Positions 1-12,480 are shown, counted from the stretch's first letter. The stretch is DNA of 64,000 bases from Dipteris shenzhenensis (GCA_047967505.1 CM106538.1); one strand, 5' to 3'. A program made the numbers and translations. The notes: generated by a model from the sequence alone, not told the origin.

Positions 1-1257
1 CATTTCCTTGGTCAGGTTAATTGTAGACATATCTTTTTGTTGATAGGAATGAAAACCCCCCTCCACTTCCAAATCCTCGTGTAATAACTGTACCTCGAGT
101 CTCGATAGTTCTCCTGCATGTGATGAACACAGTACCCAAGTGTCTAGCTTTTCCATTTCCTAACTTTCATGAGGTTGTAGGGGAAGATCTACATCTACAG
201 TTAAAGGAATTTTAATACTTTTGTGTTATCATGGCAATTGTGAAAGATATAAATAAAATGGTATACCTTGTTTGAACTTTCAAAGACTAGGTTCATACCA
301 GGTATGTGTTAATTGTAGCCTAGATTCATAGCCGATTGGCAAGTTTCAAATAGAAATTTTGTATGTGCAAATCTTGTCTTCACTTTGGGACACTTTGGAA
401 TAGGGCCCACGAAAAATATGGAAGATTATCCCCACAACATCCAAGAGTTAGTTCACCAAAGTGTTGGTCAACTAATGCTCAAACTAGCCACAATTACAGA
501 GCTCTTCATCTACTGATTGAAGAGGTAGATTCAGATATTTGTGTGACGAGAGAATAGACAAAATCGGTAGATGCCATTGCCAGTGCAATAGCTAAATAGA
601 GGCATCCCAATTTCATGATGGGAGTAGGAGAGCAACCCATCCGGGAGGGTGCATAGTGGTGCTTTCACTAATACCTTTGACAATTATAAATCCTTTGATT
701 CAGCATCTGCATTAGGTGTATTCAATATCACGTATCATGTAATGCTTTTAGTCAATGCTCACACAACTTTCAATGGAGAAAACACAAAACCTAAATTCAT
801 GGAGCAATAAAAGGCAAATAAAGTGCATTCGTCTCAACAAATTGATGATTTTATATCGATAAGATTAACCTTGGAATAACACAAACCTCAAAGATTTCCC
901 TTGTGCATGCCTAAATAACGGTGATTGTGATTTTCTTCACTAAGAGTACCTTGGTACTTGAATTCAAACAAGGGATTCACTTTGGCATTTGTTGCATTGT
1001 GAACACCTAATGATATGATCTTAACATGATGGCTTAGTCAACTCCTAGCCATTGAAGTAGTACGAGTGAAGTCATGCAAAGGCATTAGCAATAAGAAGTT
1101 CAAGCTTAATAAAGTATTCTAACTTGTAGATAACACATCGAGTAATACTTAAATCTCTCCATAATTAATAATTGTCAATATAGACAATAGCACAAAGAGA
1201 AATATTCAAATAGCATATAAGCAAATCGTGATGTTACACCTTTTTGGTTTTGAGATC
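1..1257. other. Stretch with no recognisable gene
   Basis: AT-rich sequence with only short chance reading frames, for example 64 codons at 363-557 with no recognisable motif. It lies upstream of a copia LTR end with a primer-binding site at 1553, so part of it may be the unseen 5' portion of that LTR. I could not find a matching LTR start. Confidence 0.5.
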
Positions 1258-1552
1258 AAGTCTCCAAAGTTTTAAAAAACATGCATATGTTTATAAGGCG
1301 GTGCATGCATGTCCATTGTGTTGACGATTCATCTCAATATCATGTTCATATTGAGTTGCATGCATAGCGCTAACACAAATAGTGCTTAAAAGGCAAAAGA
1401 GTTGGAAACCCCAACCCTAAACCAAAAGGGTTATGTATCTATTCTTTCTTTTCAACTAACATTGGACACAATTAGTCATTTTTGGTGTGCCTTTTAGTTG
1501 TGCCCTCTCTCCTCATCTCTACTTGTCTCCTCTCCCTCTTGACATTTGTCCA
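1258..1552 (+). mobile_element. Ty1/copia-type LTR fragment, plus orientation
   Basis: This segment ends in CA directly before a primer-binding site that matches plant initiator Met-tRNA. That is what the 3' end of a 5' LTR looks like. The same sequence recurs in inverted orientation at 1702-1960. Shared landmarks include the TTGACGATTCATCTCAAT and TTTCTTTTCAACTAACATT blocks. The upstream boundary is where similarity to the inverted copy fades, so the real LTR may start earlier. No gag or pol follows in this orientation, so only the LTR end survives. Confidence 0.7.
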
Positions 1553-1570
1553 TGGTATCAGAGCCTGGTT
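1553..1570 (+). other. Primer-binding site, initiator Met-tRNA type
   Basis: TGGTATCAGAGCCTGGTT matches the classic plant copia primer-binding site, which is complementary to the 3' end of initiator Met-tRNA. It starts at the first base after the LTR-terminal CA. The mirror copy at about 1691-1701 is degraded (TGGTACTAAAG on the minus strand). Confidence 0.8.
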
Positions 1571-1701
1571 GCGCCTTCTGTTGAGTAACATCCTTCTCAC
1601 AAGAGTGATAGTTTCTTGCAAAGGTTTCATTCCTTCTTGAGTATGAGAGAGTGAGAGTTTCCTAGTGAGAAAATTTTTGTCAAAATATTTCTTTAGTACC
1701 A

Positions 1702-1960
1702 TGGACAAATATGAAAGGGAGAGGAGAAGAGTGGGGCTAAGGAGACAGGGCATAGCTAGATAGCACACCGCAAATGACTAACTGTACCCAATGTTAGTTG
1801 AAAAGAAAGCATAGATACATACCCCTTTTGGTTCAAGGTTGGGGTTAGTGATATACATGTAGCATAATATGAACATGACATTGAGATGAATCGTCAACAC
1901 AATGGACAAGCATGCACCTTATGAGCATATACTCGTTTTGCAAAATTTTGGAGTGTTAAG
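1702..1960 (-). mobile_element. Same LTR, inverted copy
   Basis: The reverse complement of this segment aligns with 1258-1552 over nearly its whole length with scattered substitutions. The two LTR ends face each other across 149 bp of internal sequence (1553-1701), making a potential stem of about 260-290 bp. The copies have diverged visibly, so the arrangement is not recent. It could come from two insertions, an inversion, or self-integration of one element. Confidence 0.7.
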
Positions 1961-2740
1961 GGTTCAATTAATTAACCCAAATCTAGTATCGGACTGGTTA
2001 AGTCTAGTGACAATTAGAAGTTGCAACCGTATATACAACTACTAGACGGGTAAAGACTCAATAGTAGTGAGAGCAAGAAAGAGATAGAGCATGAGAAGAG
2101 AATACGCAGTAGGAGTTCTTGTAATGGATATTTTGTTGAGTAATGAAGACTCTCATTCGACTGTTTTATATTCTATATTTCGCTTATCTATTTTCACTAT
2201 AATGCAATGTCTTGTTCATTATCTTTTAAATCCAAAATGAGAGATAGTAAGATGCATTATCCTTCGTAATTGAGAGATCTTAGATGTTCTGCATATTCCA
2301 ACATTTCACTTCAGCAGTGCGTTAGTAGTTTTAGTAATCTATTCATGCAAATACATAGGCATCTTGTACCCGTTCACACTGGTGATCCTGTGGGTTCAAG
2401 CACCCAACAAGTAATCTGGTAATTGAAGACTAAGATTGGATGCTTGTGTGCCATGGAACATTACACACAATTGGGCCACAATGCAGTTGTCTTTGCGCTA
2501 CACCCAAAAAGGTGGAGTAAAAAAGTTCAGTCCAATGGATTAGATCGTCTCAATCTGATGTTTTTGGAAGAAGGTGGGCTCTGACGGATAAGTCCGTCGG
2601 ACAGGTCCAAAATTAGGTACAATTCAGATTGATTTGAATTGATTATGCTAACATTGTTGGCATGGCAATGCACATACAGAAGAATGAATGTCCCAAAGAA
2701 CACTTGCAACTTTGACTCCATGAGGAGAAAGAACAACACA
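1961..2740. other. Stretch with no recognisable gene
   Basis: I see no supported coding region here. It lies just upstream of the gypsy gag relic and may hold that element's leader, but I found no LTR boundary or tRNA primer site that I would defend. Confidence 0.4.
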
Positions 2741-2754
2741 AAAATGACGAAGAA

Positions 2755-5540
2755 GTGAAAGTAAGTGCTAGAAAGGCACCAACAGATTCATCGAGCAAGG
2801 AAGTTGTAATCCAAATGGCGACACGGGAAGAAACTGAAGTCAAAATCCCAGAGGATGAATCAAAGGGGGAATCCCAAAATTTCAAGCATTCTTGGAGCGA
2901 GCGAATTGAATTCAACAAGAATCAATTGCCAACTACCATTTGATCTCCTTTAAACAAACAAGGAGGATGATGATGAACTGCTACTAGATCTCCCAAAACT
3001 TGAAGAGCTTGGGGATGGGGTAGCAGAGGATTTTGAACCAGAAGTAGAAGATATAGTTGCAAACAGTGACGATAAAAAAGAGTAGGACAAAGATTATGAA
3101 GAAAGAGTAGAAGACTTGGGCAAAGAATCTGTAGCCAAAGAAAAAGATTATGACAAAAGGTTCGAAGAAAAAGAAATAGGTTTGGAGGACAAAGAATTTG
3201 ATGATAGAGATGAATCAAAAGAAGATTCGAAAAAATTAGAAGAAATTCGGATGAAAGATAATGAAAGCAAATTTAGACATAGAATCCGACCAAGACAAAC
3301 ATAATCAAGATTTTCTCACTCTACCAAACAGTCCAAGGAGCAAGAGTACGAATTTGCCACCATCATCGCATGTTCGTCCATTGGTGAATAGGCCGGTACT
3401 TGTGATTCCACCAGTTCGGTCCAATGGCACATCCATAGGTAGCGAGTCTAAAATGCAATTATTTTGAGCTCTAAGGCAAGGACAAAGAAGATCCAAATAG
3501 CCATGTTGCTCAATAAGCTAGTAGTTTTGACTCCTTATTCAGAGATCTGAAGAAGCTACAACTATTTGCAAGTACACTTGTTGGAAAAGCAATGCGGTGG
3601 TTCAACCTATATGAATGGGACATTTCAGCACCTATGACGATCTCAAGGCACAATTTTTGGAGAGTTTTTGGAAAGAGAAACCCCCCAGTGATGTAAGAAA
3701 AAAGCTAAGGCCATTGAAACAAAAGAAGTTGTCCATAGAAGAGTACGCCCAGCAGTTCTTAAATCTGAATGCACATCTGGACCAAGCAAAAAGATCAACC
3801 ATTGAAACGATGGCGAAATACTTTTGCAAGGGACTAAAATTGGAAATTCACATTTTGGTTGGCAACTTGGTACTACTAGCAGGTGTAAATGGGTAAAATA
3901 CTCTAGTTGATGTAGCCAAAAGAGCCAAAAGACACATAGGAACAACAAAGAAGGAGAATTAAAAATTGGAGGCAGAATCAAACGATGGTTTCAAAGAAGG
4001 TTATGATGATTCGAATAGTGAATCTGAATTCAAATCTAATTCAAGCAATGACAAGTTTCATTGTGATTCGAACACTGAATCAAAGAAGAAAAAGGAAGCG
4101 GGAAAGAAAAGAAAAAAGGAAGAAAAGAAGATTAAGAAGGAGAAGGTGAAGTCCAAGAAGGCTTCTATGTCCTCAAGTTTTGGATCAAAAGTTGTAGAAT
4201 TTGGGGGTGAATTAGAATCAACCACACCTTCAGCATGGAGTTTGTAGCCAAAGCCACCCAACTGAAGCATGCTCCATTAGAGCAAATGCAGTGAAAGCTA
4301 CACAACAATAGCAACAATAGCAAAAACAAAAAAATTAGTGATAACAAAGGAACTGGAACCAACAAGACAACTAGAATCAACAACAATAGAGACAATGTGG
4401 ATATTGTTCAGGTACTAATGGTCACCGGTCGAGACCAAATTGTGCTTTGTGGGTGAAGCACCATGTTGAAAGGGGAATCCCAACTATCCAGTATGGCATT
4501 CAAGATCCAACACCACTACAAGCGGCACAACAACACCCATAAGCCAATGCAATGTTGATACATGAATTATCAAATAGTTTGAGGAGAGGAACAGCAATGC
4601 ATCAGAAGGGTCAACAACATGTGTTGTGTGACTACTCGAGGTGTATCATAATTGAGACTATACCCAAAAAATCACCAAGAGTGGAGGTTTTGGTTGTCAC
4701 AGATCAAAAGGATCAGTTCAAGAGAAACCACAAGCAAAGAAAAAAATGAAGGAGAAATCATTGAGATGGAAGGATCAAGAAGAGGTCTGGACAACAACAT
4801 TGAAAGAGATTCAAAAGGCACAAGCCAAAGAGGCAAAGACTAGTATTTGGCAACCGATTGACCTGGTAAATTCGAAAAGCAATCCTACAGATTGTCCGAC
4901 AAAGAGTCCAACAAAAAGTCTGATAACCTATTTGACACAAGTCCGATGGTGGTCAGTTCGAGTCTGAGGGACCAATCAGCAGTCCAAGAGTAGCGTGCAA
5001 GTAGTCGAAAGCATGACAAAAAGAACCTCTTGGCCCATTTGTTTCAAGATTTGAAGCAAGATTACATTGGATCAACAATTGAGTTTGGCTCCAATACTCA
5101 TGAGAACTTCATCAAGAAATTGGAATAGGAAAATGAAGAGAAAAAGCAACAAGAATCTCCATGTGAAGAAGAATATTATTCTTGTTTGTAAGAACCACCA
5201 GTACTGTAGGTAGAACCCAATGACATGGCCTACAAGGTCTCGGTAACCAAGTGCATTGTAGTGGTCAAGAAATACCAGGAACATTTCTAGATGGGGGTTC
5301 AAGTGTGAACATCCTCCCGCACAAAATGTATGAAAAGATGGGCTTGACAGAGTTGGATGAAGCTCCTTCCCAGGTCAAATTGGTAGTTCAAAGACAAGTC
5401 CAACCGCTAGGTATTGTTCAAAATTAGCAACTTATCATTCAAGGAATGTCATTTAAAGTGAAATTTGTGGTCCTTTTCCCCCCCAATGACTATTGGGAAG
5501 ACCATGGTTTAAAACAACCCAGGTGAAACAAGATCGGGTG
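2755..5540 (+). pseudogene. Ty3/gypsy gag-protease relic
   Basis: The reading passes through several frames with many stops, so this is a dead gag-pol fragment. It opens with an acidic, Lys/Glu-rich segment (2755-3300). A gag capsid core follows at about 3550-3890, with a Gly-x-Ala-x-x-Trp-Phe motif and a DDLKAQFLESFW-type helix. Next is a Lys-rich basic stretch (4080-4170), then a zinc knuckle at 4396-4443 spaced C-x2-C-x5-H-x5-C. A retropepsin motif DGGSSVNIL sits at 5290-5316, and LLGRPWF at about 5490-5520 is typical of the end of plant gypsy protease. Together these identify a gypsy element with an aspartic protease. The reverse transcriptase that should follow is missing; sequence beyond 5640 reads on the opposite strand instead. 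Confidence 0.8.
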
Positions 5541-5639
5541 CCTCTAAGATCACAGTCTAAAGTGGGGAAAAAAAACTCTAACTGGGCATGGTTCCAAAGG
5601 TGGTACCAGAAAAAGAAAACAAACCATTAATTGTTAAAC

Positions 5640-5990
5640 ATGAAAATCAGCACTCAAAAGATAATGCTTCTAGGTCGAAAGAGCATGTATGATAGCCAAC
5701 ATCTCCTTCTCATAGATGCCAAAATTCATTTCAGCATCTTGGAGTATTCTACTTATTTTTTCCACCACTCATTACCTTGCGCAAGTACCCCTCCTAAGCT
5801 GTTCCCACATGCATATGCTTGGACAATGAAGGGTTTGCGAAGATCTGACAAAATAATAATAGGATCTGAAAAGAGTTTCTCCGTCAGTAGGTTAAGAGCT
5901 ACAATTTCCATTTTCAGAAGAATTAAATAAATACTGAAAGTGGCACCAAGGCATTTGGGGCCAGTGGGTGTCTCGTGTGATTTCTCATTG
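5640..5990 (-). pseudogene. Ty3/gypsy RNase H relic, opposite strand
   Basis: On the minus strand, the translation across 5753-5900 contains KPFIVQAYACGNSLGGVLAQ. This fits the first catalytic block of gypsy RNase H, where the family usually has D-A-S; here the Asp position reads Tyr. Continuing in a second frame toward 5640, residues resembling EKEMLA...HALR follow, the next conserved block. No RT or integrase is recognisable on either side. Its orientation is opposite to the gag-protease relic immediately upstream, so either two elements are juxtaposed or one was rearranged. Confidence 0.7.
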
Positions 5991-5994
5991 AGCA

Positions 5995-7660
5995 GGGGCA
6001 TTCTAGCCTCCATTCAGTTATTTTTAGCTCATTTCTAAGTGTTTTTCAGTGGTGGCCGTTGATTAATGGAACTGATTGGGAATGATGCAACGTGGTTGTA
6101 GAAGGTGTGAATGCTAACATAGTTACGATCAAAGGTGCCTATCCATCTTCATCCATGAGGTAGTTAGGCATAGAGAGTGATTACTCAGATTGTAGGGATA
6201 GGGATTACTCAAAGAGCGCTTACTCAGATTGCAGGGATATGGATTACTTAGATTGAGGCAGTTAGGCACATAGAGCAATTACTCAGTTTGCAAGGATAGG
6301 GATAGGACACACAAGTAGACTCATCGCAAAGTATGATTACGGAGCTATTCTAGCCAAACCACATAGAACTTTGGATTATGAGGTGGTCGATGAGGTAGAG
6401 ATCAAGAGCCAAGGACACCACACTCAATAGAGGACGAATGTAGAGCTCATGCTTGGGAACATCCCATCAATGTTGAAGAAGTACGATCGATGAGAGCTAA
6501 CATGGTTCTTGTTAGATGTAGTGCCACTGCTAGGATGCCCTGATGGATCACATCCATAAATACCCTCTAGTGTTCTATCTTTGATCTCATACTAGTACAG
6601 CCTTGGCCAATCATGACCTCCTCATGGGGGGCTCCACTCATGGATCTACACTATAGAGAAGTAGCCTAACTAAGTCGAGGACTCCACTACCCCCCTATGG
6701 ATTAAAATTGCACATGGTAGAAGAAAGGCCATGTGGCAATCCACACATCTAAGGGATAGGGTTTAGTCACCAATCTAACACCTTGCATATGGTAGGTTAA
6801 GTCAAGTCTGCATAGTGTGGTTAGTTAAGTGACATGGTAAAGTGTCACATCAGCATAGACCCCCCCACAAGTTGTGTTGTTTTTTTTAGTGCCTATGTAT
6901 ACAATGCATAGTAGTCTATTTTGTATTTAAAGAAGCATGACATGTAATTTATCTTATTTTGCATTGTTAGATGTAGTGTTATTGTTGTTAGTGCGTGTGT
7001 ATATAAGGCACACTTAGTCTATTTTGTGTACAATTCCCTCTGAGTCACCCTATGAAGTGTGTATCTTTGATTAACACTAATGGACGCATTGTTTGGTGCT
7101 CTCTCTTGATGGAGAATTCTCAATCAACCAAATGGTGATCCTTGGTGTTGACTATAGTTACATTTTGAATAAGTTTCTCACTTTGAAGCATGTGTCGAAG
7201 TAACTTACGGGGTACACTCATGCTTAACAACAAGTAGGTCAAGATGTCCACTAGGCCAAAATTTTTCTCTCTTGTTAAATTACACGGCGCAGCGGAACAA
7301 AAACTGAACAAAGAAGAGAGAGTACATAGCAAACTGGAGATGAATAAAATTTTCCTTCAATACTGATGTAGTACAGATGATGGCTCTGTCCACTCATGCG
7401 CTCCCACAATGGAGCTTAGATGGCGATCTAGATAGATAATAGGTGAAGAGCTACTAGTTGCTGGAAGAGCTCTGCTAGAAGATTTGATCTGGTACAATGG
7501 ACTGGGGAGGTCGCCTCTTTATAGCTATGAGGGCTGTAGTCGGATCAATGTAGTCGATAGAACAGACCAGTCAACCTAGTCGGTGAGGCTGACCAATCAA
7601 CCTAGTCAGGGGAACCGACTAGTCATCCATGGAATATTTAGAAAATATTCCCTATACTGT
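5995..7660. other. Non-coding stretch with a short internal duplication
   Basis: No coding region is supported. About 45 bp is repeated at roughly 6887-6932 and 6990-7032 (TTAGTGC..., then TAGTCTATTTTGT). The second copy contains a TATATAAGG box. This resembles the promoter part of a retrotransposon LTR, but I could not find paired LTRs. Confidence 0.4.
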
Positions 7661-7664
7661 CACC

Positions 7665-7739
7665 TCAGGGGCTCTCGCCCCTGAACCCCCACTAGGGGGG
7701 CAGCTGGCCCCCTTGGGACCCCCCAACTGGGGGCCAGCT
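7665..7739. repeat. GC-rich double-hairpin island
   Basis: Two strong inverted repeats lie side by side in AT-rich surroundings. TCAGGGGC (7665-7672) pairs with GCCCCTGA (7677-7684) across a four-base loop. AGCTGGCCCCC (7702-7712) pairs with GGGGGCCAGCT (7729-7739) across a 16-base loop. The GC-rich block extends to about 7775. No gene is apparent. It may be the end of an unrecognised repeat family. Confidence 0.6.
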
Positions 7740-7799
7740 AGCCCCCACGCCCCAGCAAGAATAAGGGGCTCCCACAGAATCACCTTTCTACCATCAATG

Positions 7800-9460
7800 G
7801 TCTCATTGTTGATAGACCTCATTTGACATGCAAGTCAGGATCCATCCAATGTCTCGGGCTCACACATGGCTTCTCCTCATATGGGGGCCTTACAACTTGA
7901 GCACCTTGGACCACTTGGTTACCACCAGGAGGGTGGGGCATTGAGCATATCTAACATCTCTACCCTCGATAATGAATTTTAGATACTAGAAATAAGTTGG
8001 GGTAAAACAAACATTGCTCTACATGTGGCTCTTTTGGTGTTGAAATGATCTAGCGTGGCTCAGTCTGAGCGCCATGAGTATATACTAATCACAACCATCC
8101 TCAAATCCCATTGAATATTTACGAGTTGATCTAGCAGCAGCCAATTGACACTCTGTGATGTTGCAAAAATCCTCTGTGAAGCTTACCAGCCAATGTCCTT
8201 AGATCCAACTTACACGGACTATCATAGCTATTCGGTAACGGCTCAATGGAGGTAAGTGTATCGCTTGTATATCATCACACAGCTTTAAAAATGACTTGTT
8301 TATGATTGTTTTAACTATGCACACGTCTGGCTTTATACATATCAGTTTGAGAATCACGGTCAAAAAACTGATGAGGGTCCTTGGCATTTAGGTGGGAGTT
8401 ATGAATTGATACACTATGATAAGCCACACGACTTGAGACGAGATGTTCTATGAGCATGTCTTCCTTGTATGAACGATAGGGAGTAGCTCTCATGGTGACT
8501 AATGCAAAGCTATCACTCTTTGAATGTCACATGAAACACTTCTGAATATGAATAGCCAAGTACTTGATCACGAATGGATGATACATGCTTGGCTTAGGGA
8601 TAATCAAGGAACTCAATAAGTTGATGCTGATAATGCAAATTTCCCTTTGGAAATTTGGTACTACAAATGTGGTGATTTCCCATCCCATAAGACTATGGGA
8701 CTATACATTATGTTTTGGCTTTATGCATAAGCCTTCAAGTTAAGTGCAAGCCATTGTTGATCTATGAAAAAAAAGTGTGATTATGAATGACTTATTGCAC
8801 TATACAAGGCTTATATCTTTGATCATATCTCGTAAGGACTTACATAGTTGTGAGGCCATTGCTCGTATATTGATGACTATGCATATCGTCTACTTATAAA
8901 TGCTATTCCTCGGTTAATCTAGTCCTCTACTTATAAATGCTATTCCTCGATTGATCTAGTCCCTAGACACATGGGGATGATGTATCTCCAAATACATGGA
9001 GATTTTATGGGATTATGTATTTCCCTAATCACATGGCAATGATGTATCTTCAAATACATGGATGACTTCATGTTGTGCTGACTTCATGTATGACTTATTT
9101 TTGGATTGAAGATGGTGACTCAAACACTGAGTTATGCCAGTGTAGCTCTTACTAAGGATATATTGATTTGTAATTACATTTGATATTATGACATCGATAA
9201 GAAGTGGAGCTCTACATTGAGGCGTACAATCCCATAATAAAAGGTTCTTGTTCTAACATATCTTTTTTGTGGATGGATGCAACTGAGTGGAGGTCCTTCA
9301 ATTTCATTTGCAACGTGTTACAGGCTTATTGAATTGAGTTATCCTAACCTTTGTGTGTATATAATGTAGACCCCACATGTTGAGTCATGCTTACTGTATA
9401 TACTTTTGAATAGAGCCTTTGTTTGAAGAAGTAAATGCAAGTGTGTCTGTTTTTGAAAAG
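7800..9460. repeat. AT-rich non-coding DNA with two short tandem repeats
   Basis: No gene is supported. A 37-bp unit beginning CTACTTATAAATGCTATTCC occurs twice in tandem at 8890-8926 and 8927-8963. A second unit (CACATGG...GATGTATCT...CAAATACATGGA) occurs at 8968 and again 62 bp later at 9030. Confidence 0.5.
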
Positions 9461-9466
9461 TCAACA

Positions 9467-9596
9467 CACACACACACGTGTGCGTGTGCACACGCAAACA
9501 CACACATGCATGCATGCATGCATGTAGGTCTGTACGTACACACATGCACACATGTACACACACACACATACACACATGCATGCACACACACACACC
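9467..9596. repeat. Compound CA/CATG microsatellite
   Basis: Alternating CA dinucleotides are interspersed with GCATGCATG runs. Alternating purine-pyrimidine DNA of this kind can adopt Z-form. The reading frames across it on both strands (Cys/Val/His/Thr-rich) are artefacts of the repeat. Confidence 0.9.
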
Positions 9597-9599
9597 TTC

Positions 9600-11185
9600 C
9601 ATTGTATTGGTATGACAATAATGGCTTGCAAGACATGGCTATCTATATGGAGATCTACATAATTGAATGCTCTCAAGTTCTCCTTTGTGCTCCTTACTAT
9701 GGGCTTTGGGTGTAATGGAGATTCATTTGCCCCCCTTTGAAGGTGTAACAAATGCTATAGCTATAGATGTTCCTTCATACATGTCATAACTCGAGATCAT
9801 GCTTGCATTTTAGCATAAAGAACCACAGGCATGTTTCAACACTTTCATATGCATTTTTCTTCCTCATTGCAATCCGATTTCAAGTAAGTTTTTATTGCAA
9901 GTACAAAAATAGGATTGCATATGCATTTTTATATTTCATTCACTATCGATTGATGGAAACTAGAAAAAGGATTTTTTTGGGGAGATTGATGCCTTGACAA
10001 AGTAATCCATCTATTTGAACCAACAGCATGTAGGAACGAGTGTTTGATCTAGCTTAGTAAGTTTATCTCCTAATTTTGTGCTCTTGGATGTCTAGGCTAG
10101 CAATATGGGATAGTAGAGAATGATTGCTCCGTACTTTACCATTAGAGTTACTTTATGGAAGGATTTTTTGGTGGATCTACCTTTTTTCTTGGATTTTCTT
10201 CACTTGGAGATTATCTTGTCCCAAATTGTGATTGCTATGATTTTATCCTTGTATCATTTCAATTTATGTACTATTGACCTTAGTTGACCTACACTCTTAC
10301 CTAATACAATTTCTTTGTACATACCTATATAGTTACTCCTTGGAAATATATTTTTAGATTACTATATTATAGCTTGTACGAGGGCTGGGGTATGAAGGCT
10401 TGCAGCAAGCTACTACAACCTCAACACATCGTATGCTACTCTTTTACATGCTGTACAACATAACATACACCGCTCTTTGAATTGTATTAATTTCACACAC
10501 CATTGCTTTTGATGTGAGAATATATACTTTATTTCTTGGTGATACAACAAATATCATGTACCAATGCTAGATTGTACCTTCAAATGACCTAATGATCTAA
10601 GGGACAGCTCACTTGAGCTTGCTTAGATGGAATTGGGAAACTCAAGGTTTGTAATTTTGCAAATTTGATACTTAGAGAGCTGAATAATGACCTATTCTCC
10701 TTTGTAAAAATTGTATAAGTATAGAGTCGAGGTTTAGTCATAGTGCCCCCTGACTTGCTTTCCTCTTACTACATCGCAATTGGAGACACTATGTGTAATG
10801 AGTCTATCTGAGACACTGAGGTAGCATAGCAAACTACTATTTTTGATTTTATGTGTTTTGTACAAATGTCCCATTTGTATTATTTTACTTGGACTATAGC
10901 TCCCATATGGGAGAGGGCCATTCCAATATAGCAGCATTGAAAGACATTGCTTCAAGTCACACTATGCATATTTGAGTTTACGCCTAGTGGTCTGTTGTTT
11001 TTACATTGCTAACACATATTTCATTAATTTTGGACTCATATGTCTATATTTGGACTAATCCTAAAACTCCTTCCCAAATGGAAAGCTTGCTTTATGAAAA
11101 TGTTGTTCAAGAATCAAAAGTTTACTTTTTGGCATTGTCATTTCCACATAATAAATTTTAGAATATCTCTCTATAATTTTGCACT
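9600..11185. other. Stretch with no recognisable gene
   Basis: AT-rich sequence with short chance reading frames only. I see no retrotransposon motif, RNA gene or strong repeat here. Confidence 0.5.
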
Positions 11186-11189
11186 TAAT

Positions 11190-11900
11190 AACAATTTAAA
11201 TTAATAATTTAATAAAAAATAATAGTTTAATTACATTTAAATTAATAAATGTATGAAAAAATTATATGTATGCATGTACATATGTATGTATGTATGTATG
11301 TATGTATTATGGCCCATGCATGATATTAATTTACCATAAGAGTCCTCTAAAATCTTGAAGATATCATAACAGTATTAACAAACACCTTTTGAGAGTTTAA
11401 AAACTTTGGTAGATATGGAGTCCACACGACGCTACACATGCATGCATGGAATGTACATGTCCTTGAAAAAGAAGAATTTATTATTTATTATTTATTATTT
11501 TTTGCAGGGGCTTGGTGGCCGCGGCTGCCATATCATGTATTTGTGAGCCCCCTCCCCTCTCCTTCCCTTCCTCATCCCACCCCTCCCGTTACTAGAGCAT
11601 GCATTAGGGAGTCCCCCTCGCCACTCCTTCCCTTCCTCACCTCTCCCCTCCCCTCCCCTTCCCCCTCCCCTCTCCATACCACTTCCATCCCCTCCCCTCC
11701 CCTTCCCTTCCCCCTTCCCCTCCCCTCCCCATCCCCCTTCTCGAATCCCCTCCCCTTCCCTCCCCTTCCCTTCCTCACCCCTCTCCCTTTCCCTCCCCTC
11801 CCTCTCCCCATTCCCCTCCCCTCACCTCCCTTTCCTCCCTCCCCCTCCTTTCCCCTTCCCCTTAACTCCCCTCCCCTCCCCTTACCCTTTCCTCCCCCCC

Positions 11901-11974
<74 letters not shown>

Positions 11975-12480
11975 CCTTGTCCCTTCTCCTTCCCTTCCCT
12001 TCCTTTCCCCCTCCCCTCCCCTTTCCCCTTCCTTTCCTCTCTTTCTTACCTCCCTCCCTTTCTCTCTTTCCCCCTCCCTCCCCTCCGTCAACAGTCACAG
12101 CAGCATGAATCCCACATGGACAAGGATCAACTAAAAGCCCTGTGGGCATGCCTATGCCACGTGGACAAGTGCATTGCACTAGTCCCACCATGTGTATCAA
12201 TGGCCTTCCATTGATGAATCAAGGACATGCACGTTCCATGCATGCATGTGCAGCATCGTGTGTGATGCCATATCTATGAGATTTTAGAGTTTTTAAACTC
12301 TCAAAAGGTGTTTATTGGATACCGTTATGATATCTTGAAGATTTTAGAGGACTCTTATGCTATATTAATGTCATGCATGGGCAATACATGCGTACATACA
12401 TACAATAATTGATTCATACATTTAAGTTATAATAAATTAAGTAAATAGTTAAGAAAAATTAAGTCTTTTGATGTAACTAT
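11190..12480. mobile_element. Foldback-type element with long terminal inverted repeats
   Basis: The left arm (about 11190-11470) and the reverse complement of the right arm (about 12205-12480) align for roughly 250-270 bp. Shared blocks include CATAAGAGTCCTCTAAAATCTT, CACCTTTTGAGAGTTTAAAAACT and ACATGCATGCATGGAA; the outer ends are AT-rich and less well matched. Between the arms lies about 730 bp dominated by a pyrimidine tract. No transposase is encoded. The structure fits a non-autonomous foldback or Mutator-like element. Exact ends and a target-site duplication could not be fixed because of the AT-rich termini. Confidence 0.7.
11537..12090 (+). repeat. 550-bp homopyrimidine tract
   Basis: The plus strand is almost wholly C and T for about 550 bases. 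It consists of irregular CCCCT/CCCTT units, with pure CT dinucleotide runs at about 11907-11968. It includes one short interruption near 11594-11612. Long mirror-like polypyrimidine DNA can form triplex (H-DNA). The 258-codon plus-strand frame through it is only Pro/Ser/Leu low complexity. Confidence 0.85.

Noticed and set aside
9339-9751. Overlapping Cys/Val/His-rich ORFs on both strands
   Set aside because: They are translations of a CA/CATG microsatellite.
11438-12214. 258-codon plus-strand ORF
   Set aside because: It translates a CT-only repeat into Pro/Ser/Leu low complexity inside a foldback element; not a credible protein.
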